Shown in pieces: positions 49,213 to 60,350 of a stretch of DNA of 64,000 bases (within the stretch, counting starts at the first letter, position 1; every line of letters begins with the position of its first letter). This DNA comes from Cryptomeria japonica. Its lineage: Eukaryota; Streptophyta; Pinopsida; Cupressales; Cupressaceae. The translations under genes and the position numbers were made by a program. Under the pieces are notes generated by a model, which had not been told where the DNA came from, did no database searches, and was given only the letters and a program-made list of their open reading frames with translations. The stretch is taken from positions 475,795,657-475,859,656 of the forward strand of contig NC_081412.1 in assembly GCF_030272615.1 (NCBI RefSeq). The letters run 5' to 3'.

Positions 49213-49888
49213 TCAAAGAGAATCACACTTAGTGGGCTTAAAGGGGAGCGTGTTCTGAGCATTGTCATAAAGGATGAGAAAGTTCTGCTGTTGTACCTTT
49301 CCCAAAACGGAAAGGGAATCCACGGATTCATCCATGGCAAGGCACAAGAGATTGCCAGCGAACCGAACGAAAAGGTTGTCTACTGGAAGGTCGTAATCCA
49401 CGCCGCCTTGGAAGTTGAAAGTGAGGGATGGCAAGGTAACCTGACCAGATGTATTGTAACACAGATCCAAGTCCACGGAAGAGCCGTCTGTAGGGGTAAG
49501 ATCAATGGCCGACTGAATTGCTTGCCTGACAGGATGTTAAGCATACTGGTCAAGATAGATAAGGCTGCTTCCCGAATTGATTGTCATGCCTCCGACGCCA
49601 TTCGATGCCAGATCAAAAGTTCCAGGAGGAATATCTATGGCCTTTCCATTAAGGAAAATTCCTGTAACAGGAATATACCAGAAACCGGGATTGGCACTGT
49701 TCTTAATGAGTGGGATCGTCTTGGCTCCGCTGAATGAAGCAGCGTCACCGAAAATAAGAGGGCTGGTTTGTGAAGGAGAATCGGTAATGGGGAAGAGACA
49801 GTAAAAAATTTGTTGCCTACCTTGGAGCCCAACTTGGTGATGAGTGAGAGAGGACCTCTTCCCAGGCCCACCAAACCAATTTCATTGC
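49213..49888 (-). pseudogene. nepenthesin-type aspartic protease, C-terminal half
   Basis: Reading the minus strand from about 49885: 'GLVGLGRGPLSL', the flap-distal block typical of plant A1 aspartic proteases, then 'GSKVGNKF'. A shift in a run of six T's (around 49803-49808) leads into 'YCLFPITDSPSQTSPL', 'GFWYIPVTGIFLNG', the second active site 'MTINSGSSLIYL' where the family has D-S/T-G (Asp now Asn), a stop after 'LDQYA', then 'VDLDLCYNTSGQ', 'LPSLTFNF' and 'SVLGKVQQQNFLILYD', to TGA at 49213-49215. The N-terminal half with the first catalytic Asp and the prosegment is absent. Upstream of 49888 lies instead the leader and ATG of a cysteine-rich peptide gene. Inactive: half the fold missing, Asp-to-Asn, one frameshift, one stop. 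Confidence 0.85.
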
Positions 49889-49961
49889 CATTTTCTTTTA
49901 TGTTCTCAACAGAAAAATGTTGTGTAGGTAATCAGGGAGAAGACATCCAATCCAATTTATA
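49889..49961 (-). pseudogene. promoter, leader and first codons of a peptide-gene copy, fused to protease remnant
   Basis: On the minus strand TATAAATTGG (TATA box at 49961-49956), a leader alignable with that of 42013-42219 ('tctccctgattacctaca' here, 'tctccctgcttacctaca' there) and ATGGCAATGAAATTGG (ATG 49891-49889). The peptide similarity stops after about five codons, where the aspartic protease sequence begins. From this ATG the frame runs only 25 codons and is out of register with the protease. Confidence 0.7.
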
Positions 49962-50114
49962 GAGTGGACTCGGAAGGCCTTCGCCGTTTGATTAAATCAG
50001 GGTAAGTCAAATGTGTACGACATATATATCTCAATTTCTACGCCGTATATGTCTCAATTTTGACGCCATCTGTATTACTTTATTGTTCCATCGGTTGGTT
50101 CCTTGTTAGGAGAT

Positions 50115-50261
50115 TTAATCGAGATGAGAAGTTTGGCGGAACTTCCAAAAATAATCATCGCACTCCATAGGATAATCAGAATCAGTCTGCCTTACAGCTA
50201 TACCAGACATGCCCACTGCCAATGCTATTATTAACACCACCCAAAACAATTTCTTTGCCAT
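50115..50261 (-). pseudogene. cysteine-rich peptide paralogue, core lost (48 codons)
   Basis: ATG at 50261 opens a 48-residue frame: 'MAKKL', hydrophobic signal-peptide core and 'GMSGIA', closely matching the signal peptide of the gene at 42013. After 'DSDYPMEC' the similarity ends and the frame runs to TAA at 50117-50115 with only one cysteine. The eight-cysteine core is replaced by sequence resembling the upstream region of a further copy, so the gene was cut by a rearrangement. Alternatively it still encodes a short secreted peptide. Confidence 0.65.
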
Positions 50262-50316
50262 TTTCTGTTATGTTCTGAAGAAAATTGGTGTAGTTAATCA
50301 GCGAGACGACAACCAA

Positions 50317-50322
50317 TTTATA
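50317..50322 (-). promoter_or_regulatory. TATA box of the broken paralogue
   Basis: TATAAA on the minus strand within 'acttataaattgg', about 60 bp before ATG 50261, the same string and spacing as the intact gene. Confidence 0.65.
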
Positions 50323-50719
50323 AGTTTGACTACAGTGGAATCAGATGGCCTTCGCTTTCAGTTTGGATTGATTTATGGTCTGTCCAACCATGCCAAAGGT
50401 TCCTTTCCGCTTTCGGAGATTTATTGGAGACATTAGTAATTTAAAACAGTGGCTAGGACGTAAATTTCAATCAATAAATGTGTTATGTAGTATTTTTACA
50501 CCACCTTATAATTTTGGGTGCAATGGCAGATTTTCTGCACTGATTCAACAATAACCTTTTTTCGTCCACTGCAATAAATTTCTTAGAAACGGTATTTGCA
50601 TTTATGATTCAGTTCGCAGCAAAATTGTTCATTAATAATAATAAAATAGTATACTAATACACCTATATGATATTAATATTCGATAAGAGATGTAATGAGT
50701 CATGTCCTTGTCAAATAGA

Positions 50720-50890
50720 GATGAAGATTCGAGGAAGAGAAGGATAGAAGTAGAGGGAATGATAAAATTAGAAAGATAGAGATAAAGAGGTAGACAGATG
50801 GACACGAAGAGATAGATGAAGAGATAAAGATAAAGAGATAGAGAGAATGAGATAGATAAATATAAAGGAAGAGGGTGAGGTAGGTGAAAG
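50720..50890. repeat. GA/GATA-rich low-complexity tract
   Basis: Irregular AGAGATAGA units. The frame of 72 codons read through it on the minus strand is an artefact. Confidence 0.7.
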
Positions 50891-51830
50891 AAAGATCACT
50901 ATGTGAATTACAAACCATAGAAAAAGATGATGTTGTGAATCACAAAATAGGAAAGGGGATTCATCTAGTAAAGAATTAAAAAGTACATCAAATCTTAAAC
51001 ATTTTTGTAGGAATTAAAACTAAGGCCAAACCGTATGGGTCTAAGATGGGCCAAGTTCACCAAATTATGTGATGCAAACGATTGCAATACATAATAACTT
51101 AGAAAAATTCAATAAATGGTATCAATTAATATGCTTATTTTGAGGAACATGTCAAAATCGATATAGTTTTCAAATTTGCTCTAATTCAATCTCAAATACC
51201 ACATGGTCACTCTCGACTAGCACAAACTCAATTTGTGATGTAGAATTAAATTGTGCTGCATAGAAATAATCTAACATAACATGGTTCAATAAACCTACTC
51301 ATATTCGCCTTTCCAAAAGTTGAATATGCTAAGGTAGTGTCTAAAGACACCTTTAGGAATTTGCTAACTCAATAGAGGAATGTGTTCTCCTAGGTCAAAC
51401 CCCTTTGGAAAGTTAGATCAATGGTTATTAAAAATATCAAAGACAACATTGGCTAGCATAGACATGGCCTATATCCAAATGTTGTGGATCTAATTTTTTG
51501 TCTATTTAGAAATTAATTTCCACTCTAATTATTTTCTCATTAATGTTGTGTGTGGATTAATTACAAATCAGATTTCTTTAAATACTATGATATAGATACA
51601 TGTCAAGCTAACATGTATTAAGTTGGATCATAAAATGTAATAGAAAGGGGTAAGAATGTTTAAATTTTAATTTAATTGTTTTAATTTCAAATGCCAAAAA
51701 TTATTGTCAACTAGTAGACTATCCTAAGATCTCAATCTCCAAACACTATTTCACAAGAGAAACGAAAGAAGCATCATGAAGAATACTATTTCACAAATAT
51801 ACAAAATGTACTGATAAGAGGTTGTAGAAA
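50891..51830. other. no gene recognised
   Basis: AT-rich. It should contain the interior of the minus-strand LTR element starting at 51846, but no gag or pol similarity was found. Confidence 0.45.
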
Positions 51831-51831
51831 C

Positions 51832-51846
51832 TTGGCTCTGATACAA
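51832..51846 (-). promoter_or_regulatory. primer-binding site (minus strand)
   Basis: On the minus strand TTGTATCAGAGCCAA, the Met-i tRNA type with one change, directly after an LTR ending CTCCAACA. Confidence 0.7.
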
Positions 51847-52129
51847 TGTTGGAGCATTGACACCACTCCAGGGTCACACACAACAAATTCACCTTCACAA
51901 GAAAGAGAGAAAATATATTTCACCAATACATGAATGTATTGAGATGATATGAAATGTACAACCACCTTGCTTATAAAGAAAATGGCTTGGATGCGAGCAC
52001 CAAGGAGGTCTGAGAGTAGTTAGAGAGATAACGACACTACTACAAGTTTAATAATGTTTGCCTACTATCTAGGAATATGATACGCCTAAGTAAACTTACG
52101 ATTGCTAGTAAAATATATTTACTCCAACA
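51847..52129 (-). mobile_element. copia 5' LTR (283 bp), nested
   Basis: Forward strand starts TGTTGGAG and ends CTCCAACA, a perfect 8-bp inverted pair; the primer site at 51832-51846 sets the orientation as minus. The protease of another copia element is broken off near 52130-52150, so this LTR inserted in or next to it. Its own interior is lost. Confidence 0.7.
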
Positions 52130-52149
52130 TGTAAGAATAGGTCTAAATT

Positions 52150-53190
52150 TATTTATTTCTTACATTGAGATGCAACAAAATATCATATATATGGATTAAA
52201 TAAAATTGACATCTTAATATTATTTATTAAGAACAACACCTCCATCAATAGATTGGTAAGTCAAAAAGAAACTCCTATCACTATGTGGACACATGTGATC
52301 AAAATCACTAGAATCTAATAACCATGCATCTTGATGTTGTAAGATACTACAAATAGATAGAACTTCTCCAACCATACTTGAACCTCTCTCAATAGACTTT
52401 TCTTCCCTTTTGGATCCATCATTCTACTATTTCCTTTTCCCAACAATATTTCTTGAGATGCTCTAATTTATTGCAATACCAACATTTTCCTTTACCTTTT
52501 TTGCCTCTTGACTTGGATTTGGATGTGCCTTTCGAATTCTCCCCTTTGTCCGTGGATTCACCTCTAGCCACCATTGCTTCCAGTGTGCAGTTTTATGTAT
52601 TAGACTTCCTTTGTACCTCTTCAGACAATAAAGCTCCCACAAATAGAATTAATTCCAAGCATGTCAGTTGTTATAAATCTAATAAAAGTGACTAAGTGAT
52701 TCCAAGGTTTGGGAAAAGAACATAACATTGTGACTACCTTGTCTTCATCTTTGATTTTTACATCCATACTACCCAATTCAAAAATGAGAGTATTGAAAAC
52801 ATTTAAATGATTAGTTAATTTTTGTACCTTCATTCACAAACTATACATTTTCCTCTTCAAGTAGATTCAGTTTGTCAAGGATTTTCTCATGTAAAGAATC
52901 TCCATTATGCTCCATAAACTTGTTTTTATTTTCTCCCCAACATTATCAAAAAGAACCTCACCTGCCAAACACAACTAAATTGTGCTTAGAGTTCTCATAG
53001 CTAGATCCTACCAATCCTCATCGAACATATCTGTAGGTTTATTTGATTTTTCTAATAATGTCTTCTGCAAGCTTTGTTGCACTAACAAATCACCTGTCGT
53101 GAGCTTCCATAAATCAAAGTTATTTTTGTCATTAAATTTCTCCATCTCAAACTTAGCATTCAAAACCTTTTCCATTTGATGCTGGAAAAT
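52150..53190 (-). pseudogene. copia element 4 gag and protease start
   Basis: Minus-strand reading from about 53190: 'MEKF' and 'LWKL' (copia gag opening), 'SLWSIMEILYMRKSLTN', 'LTNHLNVFNTLI', 'KDEDKVVTMLCSFPKPWNHLV', a lysine/serine linker, a complete CCHC knuckle 'CWYCNKLEHLKKYC' (about 52470) and the protease segment 'DAWLLDSSDFDHMCPH' (about 52310), whose D-S-G triad now reads D-S-S. Several stops and shifts. Similarity ends where the nested LTR begins. This is the LINK/DUF4219-UBN2 type of copia gag. Confidence 0.8.
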
Positions 53191-53229
53191 TCAACAACAA
53201 ATTCTAGCGGAGCCACTAAAAAAATTATT

Positions 53230-53240
53230 CTCTAATACAA
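53230..53240 (-). promoter_or_regulatory. primer-binding site of copia element 4
   Basis: Minus strand TTGTATTAGAG, one change from TTGTATCAGAG of the neighbouring nested element; next to a TGTTGTG that would be the LTR edge at 53243. The far LTR end is uncertain (perhaps near 53996, ACAACA). Confidence 0.5.
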
Positions 53241-53242
53241 CT

Positions 53243-55515
53243 TGTTGTGTAAGTGGAAGAGAATTTAACTTAGATAATTAAATATTCGAGAATAAGTTAG
53301 ATCCAAAAGAATATTGAAGAAAACAATGAAATAACAAAAAACCACATAAGACACAAATTTATGTGGCAAAAACTCGACAAAATACAAAGGAAACATCCAA
53401 AGGAAAAGATATCGGTATTCTTATTGCTTAAGAGAAAATAATACAAAATTCACAGTTGTTATTTTATAGTTTGAATTTGCAAATATAACAACAATAATTA
53501 CCTTCTTTTTCCCTCATAAGAAACATAGATATATATAGAAAATATTCTAAATGCAACCACTACCGATCATAGAAATAACCCACTCAACTCCTTAAAATAA
53601 TGTAGGAACTTTCTCACAAACAAGAAGTGTTATTCTAAAGGTGAGAACAAATTAGACAATTCTGATTTCTATTATTTATATTTTAAAATTGTTGTCATAA
53701 TCCAAAAAATATGTCAACAATTCTAATTAGACATCTACAGAAAATAAAGCCACTAAAATCTGCAAACACTTTGTTAGGCTAACCACAAATAAGGAGAAAC
53801 TAAACTTCCAAACCATGAGTAGAAGAAATGGCCAACAAATGAATCGAGCGACTGCTTCCAATTTCAAATGTTGTCCACTTTTAATGCCTCCTTATGAAAT
53901 GCGGGCTTCTCACTGGTCCAATATTTTGAAGAGAGGCATGAAGTTAGGAGAGTGCTTATGAAATGGGGTAGGCTTCAAATAAAATTTCCTACAACAATGA
54001 TCTCACCAAAATTTGTCAAAAATAGAAAGGCTTCATGATTCACAAGCCAATTAGCATAGAAGATGTCGATTGGAATGATTCCTTAGGAAATGAATATGTA
54101 TCCTAGATCAAGTAGTGGGAAAAGTAGCCACATATTTTGTTGTGTCCTTAATAGATGTGAGCCAATCCACCAATATATCGCTAGTAGGTCCAGCCAATTC
54201 AATCATTGGAAAATGAAAATGTTGCACATGAAACACGAAAGCAATAGATCCGATTCAAGGAGAGTGCCAATGAAAACAACAACCCTACCAATAAATAGAT
54301 CTTCCATGCCAAGAACATGCAACTCCTATGAGAACTTATGCATTTGACTAACACAATAGATCTAGAAAAACCACTGTGAATATCGATAAGTTGCCACAAA
54401 TGTGCAGGACCTCAAAACTTTTAAAATGGTGAAAACTCTCAAAAATTGGAAGGAGCTAGAGACTGCTAGTTATGATATCATGTAGGTGTTTCCACCCAAT
54501 CGATAAGTCAATCTACAAAACATCCTCCACATCCAAGAGAGATTCAACACATGAGATTTTATTGAGTTAAGAGGTGAGTACAAATGTACAAGTAGCCTTT
54601 CTTAAATATGCAAGAGCAAGAGATGAGTGTACACAAAATTTGGACAAGTGTCTCAATCTCATAAAAGAGTAGGTAGAGTCAACAACTTCTCAACTACCCT
54701 ATTAAATACTTGTTAACTAAGTTAAACTTAAGTATACCGTAAATAGTTAAAACTATTTACTCAAACATATAGCAGTGGAAGAAAAATATTAGACTTCAAG
54801 ATAAAAGTAAACAACCAAATGATAAAATGATGAAAGGATAAATCCCAAAGTAGGGTTAAAAAAATTAGTGAGAAAATAATAAATATGTAAGGGGTAGAAT
54901 GCATAACATTAATAAGCGGATTCAAACATGTCACCAAGATGTGGTAAAGATATTTGAAACACAAAAAAGGATAAATAAGACCACACATTCCCATCAAGTG
55001 ATGGAAATCATCAAGGAATCATAGATAAAGTGAAATATATAAATTTCAAAAGAAAATTAGGTAAGGTGAAATTAAGATATATCAAACAATAATTGTCATA
55101 AATATATTAGTATACCAACCTGGCCTTTCTTACTCCTTTAATTGTGGTTGATTTATGTTATATCGTGCTTTTCATAAAAGGAATCATCTAATTCATCATC
55201 ATCATCTTATTTTTCCTTTCTTTTAATTTTATTAGTTCTTAATTATGTAGACCTTCTTATTTTCTATAGTTTCTCTACTATATAATGCATAATCTCATTA
55301 TGGTGTGCTCTAACATCTTTATGTTCATTATTTCAATCCATATGATTAAACTCATCAACTAACAAATTTTTGAACTCATGGGTTATTTTTATTTCCCATC
55401 TATAAATGAGATCCAAGATTTTATGCTTGAATGTGGTGTATCTACCTATGACATGGGCATGTATCGGATGATAAGAACACAATAATTATGTTCTATGTGT
55501 TATAACCTTGTATAT
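53243..55515. other. probable LTR of element 4, then unassigned AT-rich DNA
   Basis: 53243 onward should be the LTR of element 4; it contains the 'cacataagacacaaatttatgtggcaaaaact' type of sequence common in copia LTRs. Beyond about 54000 nothing is recognised. The frame of 85 codons at 54090-54347 has no similarity I know. Confidence 0.4.
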
Positions 55516-55517
55516 GT

Positions 55518-55672
55518 TACAAGTGTAGTTGTCTTTGCACCAAAACATCGACCTGTTAATGCTTGGTACAATCACTAGACTTATAGAATCCATAGGAGGT
55601 GGTTAATCCATGTCACAAACTTGAGCATTATGTTGCACAACACAAGGAGACCAAAGGCACACACCTTGCAAC
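55518..55672. repeat. 155-bp direct repeat, copy 1
   Basis: Begins TACAAGTGTAGTTG and ends CACCTTGCAA; diverged copy at 55731-55884 in the same orientation, separated by 58 bp. Confidence 0.8.
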
Positions 55673-55730
55673 AATCCCCCCAACACAAGTTAGGGGTTTG
55701 AATCTCTGACCAAGCTCCGCTACCACTTAT

Positions 55731-55884
55731 TACAAGTGTCCTTGTCATTGCACCAAAAGATCAACCTGTTAATGCCCGATACAACCACTAGACTTATAGA
55801 ATCTACAAGAGGCGGTTAAGCCATGTCACAAACCCGAGCGTTGTGTTGCACAACACAAGGAGACCAAGGGTGCACACCTTGCAA
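55731..55884. repeat. 155-bp direct repeat, copy 2
   Basis: Partner of 55518-55672. The spacer between them contains 'ggggtttgaatctctgacc', which loosely resembles a tRNA-type B box, so a SINE origin is possible but weak. Confidence 0.8.
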
Positions 55885-55887
55885 TAG

Positions 55888-55888
<1 letters not shown>

Positions 55889-55950
<62 letters not shown>

Positions 55951-55952
55951 TT
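55889..55952. repeat. (TA)n(TTTA)n microsatellite
   Basis: TA dinucleotides followed by about eight TTTA units, adjoining the second direct repeat. Confidence 0.9.
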
Positions 55953-56509
55953 AGTGGTAAAATATTATTTAAAAAAAATTGTTCCAGTATCATGTGTGGA
56001 ATCTCCTCCAATGTATTGAATTCTCTATATTTATAAAGTTGAAGATATGCATGATGGCCATCATTAGGTAGATCCTCCTTGTGCTAAAATCTGAAATGGA
56101 TGAAGTGCTTAAAATGCATTCATATAAAAGATGATTACATTCAATTTAACATCTTGACGTGCATGCATATATTAGTACATAGTTAAAAAATGAATGATGG
56201 CGATAAAAGTACTATTAGTTTGTAAAGATTGGAAGTAAACTACCCAAGAAAATATTTTAAATTTCAACATGATCTAAGGTAGAAATAATTTTAATTGTGA
56301 ATTATTGAAGCCATAATATGTATTTTGTGATTGACAAGTATCTTTTTACTATATATTCTATGAGATAGAAACCATAAGTATAAATATTTTTAGAATTATT
56401 ATAAAAATATATTATGAAATGATTAGACAAATCCTCAAATGAGGTGATCAAACCATGTGATAACAAAAAAACCTTTTTAAATTCTTAATCACGTGAACCT
56501 TATGTGAAC

Positions 56510-56858
56510 ACCTTAGCATGCAATTGATCCTCATGAGACAAATTGAAGGATAAAATTTAAATGTTGTATATATTTTTCATGTATCCTTTGTAATGTAATA
56601 TTCTTTAAAATAACATGAAGTAAGTTTATTTGTTGATGCATAAGAGATTATGTCATCCACTAAAGGATCATGTAATTTTTGTGAAGGTTATTTTATGTAA
56701 ATGTTTGATTTCAATCATCCATGCTTTTTACTAGATAATGAACCTCCTTAATAAGGTAGTTCAATAATGGATAGGCATTATTTTGAAGATGTATTATATC
56801 CTCTATAATAATAGGAGATTATGAGGAAGATGTTTGGGTACAGGAGGAGATTTCTCAC
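56510..56858 (+). repeat. dispersed repeat, copy B
   Basis: Aligns with 40629-40980 in direct orientation. It has no LTR at its left edge, so it shows that the repeat itself, not the LTR, continues there. Confidence 0.75.
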
Positions 56859-57226
56859 CTCTAAGATGATAAATCCTATAGAATAAATAAGTTTGCTGCT
56901 ACCTCACTTATATTGGCGCCAAGGGTGAGCCGGTCGATACCAACAAAATAAAACTATGCTAGTAGTGGAACAATTAAACGATTAAAGTGCAAAAATGATG
57001 AAATATAGAAATCTGAACTAACAATTCAATACATAATGAAAAGTAGGTTGTACCACAGAACAAGGAAGGTCTTGGTTCTCAGACACTAGTGTAGTGCGCA
57101 AACGCTGACACAGTGCATTATCATTTGTATGACTAGAGAATACATAGTTCAATGAAAGATGCACAACAACTCTTTGTATCTGCACAAAATGTATTTGTCA
57201 CCTACACATACATAGATGAGGGAAAA

Positions 57227-58003
57227 TGTTGGGGTTGTATAGGGGTTTGCCTCAATTAGACCCCTTCTTTGTTGTTTCCACCTCCATGGACAACTAGATA
57301 GATAAATAGGATAAACGATAATAGATAAACATGTAAATAAAAACTATAATCCACTTAATGGGAGAAAACCCCTATTGCAAGTAGATAAAATGATATGTAT
57401 TTATAAGCTAAATTCACCTACATAATAGATAAACTTAGAGATATGCTAGATAAATTGCATGCAATGATAAAAGATACATAAATGATAATGAGAAGACAAG
57501 GAGTGTAGCCAAACCCCCCTTTTTGAGATATGAGCATGATGAAGCTCAAGATATGTTCTTGTTGCAAGATGATTGCAAGATTGTTGTAGATAGAAGTTGC
57601 TTAATAGTGCTTGTAGAGCCTTCAAGAGAGCATTAATGAGAGAGATCTGAGAGAGCCAAAGAGTAGATCCAATAAATCAAGAGACAATCAGAAGAAGTAG
57701 AAGAAGAAGTCAAAAAGAGGCACAAATAACCATTACAACCAGAAGCAAGGCACAAAACACGTGTCGAAAGGCATTTGACCAGCTGCATGATGCAAGATTC
57801 TGCAGATCTATCAGGACATCTGCGTGGCGCATCACCATCTTCTCAAAGATAGTCCCAAATGAGGTTATAGGGAAAATGGGGGCACTTTTTCATCAGGGCC
57901 CATGTGTCAAAATAATTGGATTTTTATTGTAGAACTGCCATTAATGCAGTGGGTGCCATGCATAAGTTTCATAAATGCACTAGACCCAATTTAGGACACT
58001 ACA
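57227..58003 (-). mobile_element. possible LTR, about 0.78 kb
   Basis: Forward strand begins TGTTGGGGTTGTATAGGGG and ends GGACACTACA. On the minus strand it has GA/CT-rich leader-like sequence and 'ttataaataca' at about 57400. No target duplication or primer site is clear. The junction after it ('ctacattttgcccccactttag') resembles 'ctacatttttcgcctctttgag' at 2776, hinting at the same element class in both places. Confidence 0.35.
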
Positions 58004-60187
58004 TTTTGCCCCCACTTTAGTTGAATGATCGAGTCAAGGGATCAGGCGCACTAAAGTAGTTTCAAAAAGATTAATTCTTTAATTCCATGCATTACAATAA
58101 ATACAATAAATGCAATAAATACTTAGACCAAAAAGGATAGTGAAGAGGCTGCAAAGGTTGAGTCAGGGATCACAAATGATGAGTCTTCACAAGAAACCAC
58201 AATATTGAGCATGATGAGTTCCATACTACAAAATTTGAAAATTTGTTATCACGAAAAATGGAGGAAACTACTTTGGCTAGAAGAATGCTTAAGAAGCGTT
58301 AGTATGGATAGAAAAGAAAAGAAAATCAGAAAAAGGTGAATATTCTCCCTCGTGTTTTGACCCCAGCAAGGTTGGGAAAACAAGAAGGAAAATGAGCCAA
58401 GATTGTCCCAAAATGGACGAGAAAAATTTCAGGCAGAAATTAGGTTATATACTAAAAAATAGGCCCCAAGAAGGGTCATTTCAGGATTCATGATGGGAAT
58501 TTGAGCTACTATTTGTATAGAGTTTGAGAAAAAATGCCATGCAGACGGGAGCATAGGACAAGTAGGATCGAGGAGGTTCGGACTGCAACAAAGCAGGGTG
58601 ATGAGCTCAAGAAGGTAGGCCTTGAATCATACTCTTATGCTTGAGTTTGTGTATTTTTTTATCATTTATAATTTTTTATGCTATGTAGGTGTCCAAGGGA
58701 TGCGTTCGGGTCCCGATGTCGCATGTCCATACAGATTATGCATTGTCATCCAGGAACCACACCTTTGTCCCGCTAAGATGTTAGTGTCCATTAGACGTGC
58801 TAGTGTCTCAAGGACATGCTATTGTACAAAGCAGAGAATTGATAAAGGCTAGTGAGAATGTCTTGTTTTTGTGCAAACTTTTCCTGAGATACGAGAGCAT
58901 ACATCAAGACATCTACTATAGACCCTATGGGATAAGGCAAAGGAGTTATCGAGTGCCAAAAGATGACCTTTCTAGAGACTGGGAGTGTGGTGGACCTTTT
59001 GCCTACCAAAGTTCCAATTTCATGTAATGATGTTGCGAGACCTTATGGAGAAATGGAATGCAGATACTATGTCCTTCCATCTTCCCATAGGGGAGATGAC
59101 GGTGACATTGATTGACGTCTATCTCATATTTTAACTACCCATCTAGGGGAAATGAGTATCTCCTACCATCATATCAGGAGAAGAGCTAGGGAGATAGTAG
59201 GACTGGGCCAACAGACGTAGAGTTGACATGAGTGGGCATATCTATTTGCGAGCGTTAGAGTGTAACCTTTTCATTTGGATGTTAGAGTGTAACCTTCTCT
59301 ATTCTTGTAATAAAATATGTATGATATCCTCATTGTTGCATACCTGATGTCGACATCCCTGATAGAATTAATTCTTAACACTCATCCATCTGAAATTGCT
59401 CTAATAAAATGATTCACTTCAACATTATTTACATATATAAACATCAATTCTTCTTTGGTCTCACATAACCCTATCACAACTTGCAACACTTCCTTCCAAA
59501 TCAAGTATGGTTTATCAAGAAAAATATATCCATCATGCATTTTGCTAAGAACAATTTTGATAATTTATTCATTACCAAACATCATAAAACAATTCCAAGT
59601 ATCCAAACCCTTGTACCCTAGGCTATTCAATTCACTTTTCAGCCTCTTAAACTATTAGCCAAATTATTCTTCTTAAAAGCCCTTATCTCCCCATAATCAT
59701 ATTCTTCTAGAACAATAGTAATCTACTAACAAACATATTCCTTATGAATAACACTATCATCAACTCTAGAACAAAGCTCCAATTGCATCTATATCTGACA
59801 AAATGAATGGTTTCAACTCATACTTAGGTCTAGGTTCATCATTGATGCTTTTCCATTTTGCCAAATCACTGCTTTGTAATCCTTTCTCACACACTTTCGC
59901 TTGAATTCACTTATTCATTTTCCTCCACTTTCCAAATCGCAAGTGCAGAAATGATTGTAATTGCCAAAATACATACTCACAAATTAGGTCTTCAAAACGT
60001 TGATACACTGTTTGCTGAACCTTAAGGAGTTACATTCGGACCACAAGATATGCTCAAAACCTTCAAAAAATTACCACACATCTTCCATGCTAAGAGGAAA
60101 CCTAAAATCCAACCAAAAGGGGTCGAAAGATATTTTCTTTGAAGCTCCCCTTCACACCTTGTCAGAGATTACTTTAGTGGCAAATAT
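58004..60187. other. no gene recognised
   Basis: Frames of 67-76 codons at 58622-58852, 58797-59027 and 59455-59658 show no family motif. Composition around 58700-59250 is less AT-rich and could be an old coding remnant that I cannot identify. Confidence 0.45.
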
Positions 60188-60350
60188 TCGCCAATGGCGA
60201 TTTTTTCACGTCGGCGACCTAGGAAATGACAAATATTTTTTAATGAATGGGGGTGGCCATGTCGCCATAACATTATCAATTTCTGTCAAATTCACGGCCC
60301 GATCACCATATGTTTTATGTAATTAAATGTTTCTATGCAAGGATTTCGCC
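60188..60350. repeat. TCGCC/GGCGA motif cluster upstream of the hAT transposase
   Basis: Five TCGCC or GGCGA motifs in 163 bp of AT-rich DNA: the palindrome TCGCCAATGGCGA (60188-60200), GGCGA 60213, TCGCC 60262 and TCGCC 60346. They lie 310-475 bp before the transposase ATG. Subterminal hAT repeats bound by the transposase look like this, so the cluster may be the left end of the element. Confidence 0.4.

Noticed and set aside
49168-49804. Plus-strand frames of 189 and 75 codons
   Set aside because: They are the antisense of the aspartic protease pseudogene, whose motifs are clear on the minus strand.
55690-55740. tRNA gene or tRNA-derived sequence
   Set aside because: Only a weak B-box resemblance; no A box and no cloverleaf could be drawn.
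60000-60326. 108-codon plus-strand frame upstream of the hAT transposase
   Set aside because: No motif; spans the TCGCC cluster, more likely terminal DNA of the element than a gene.
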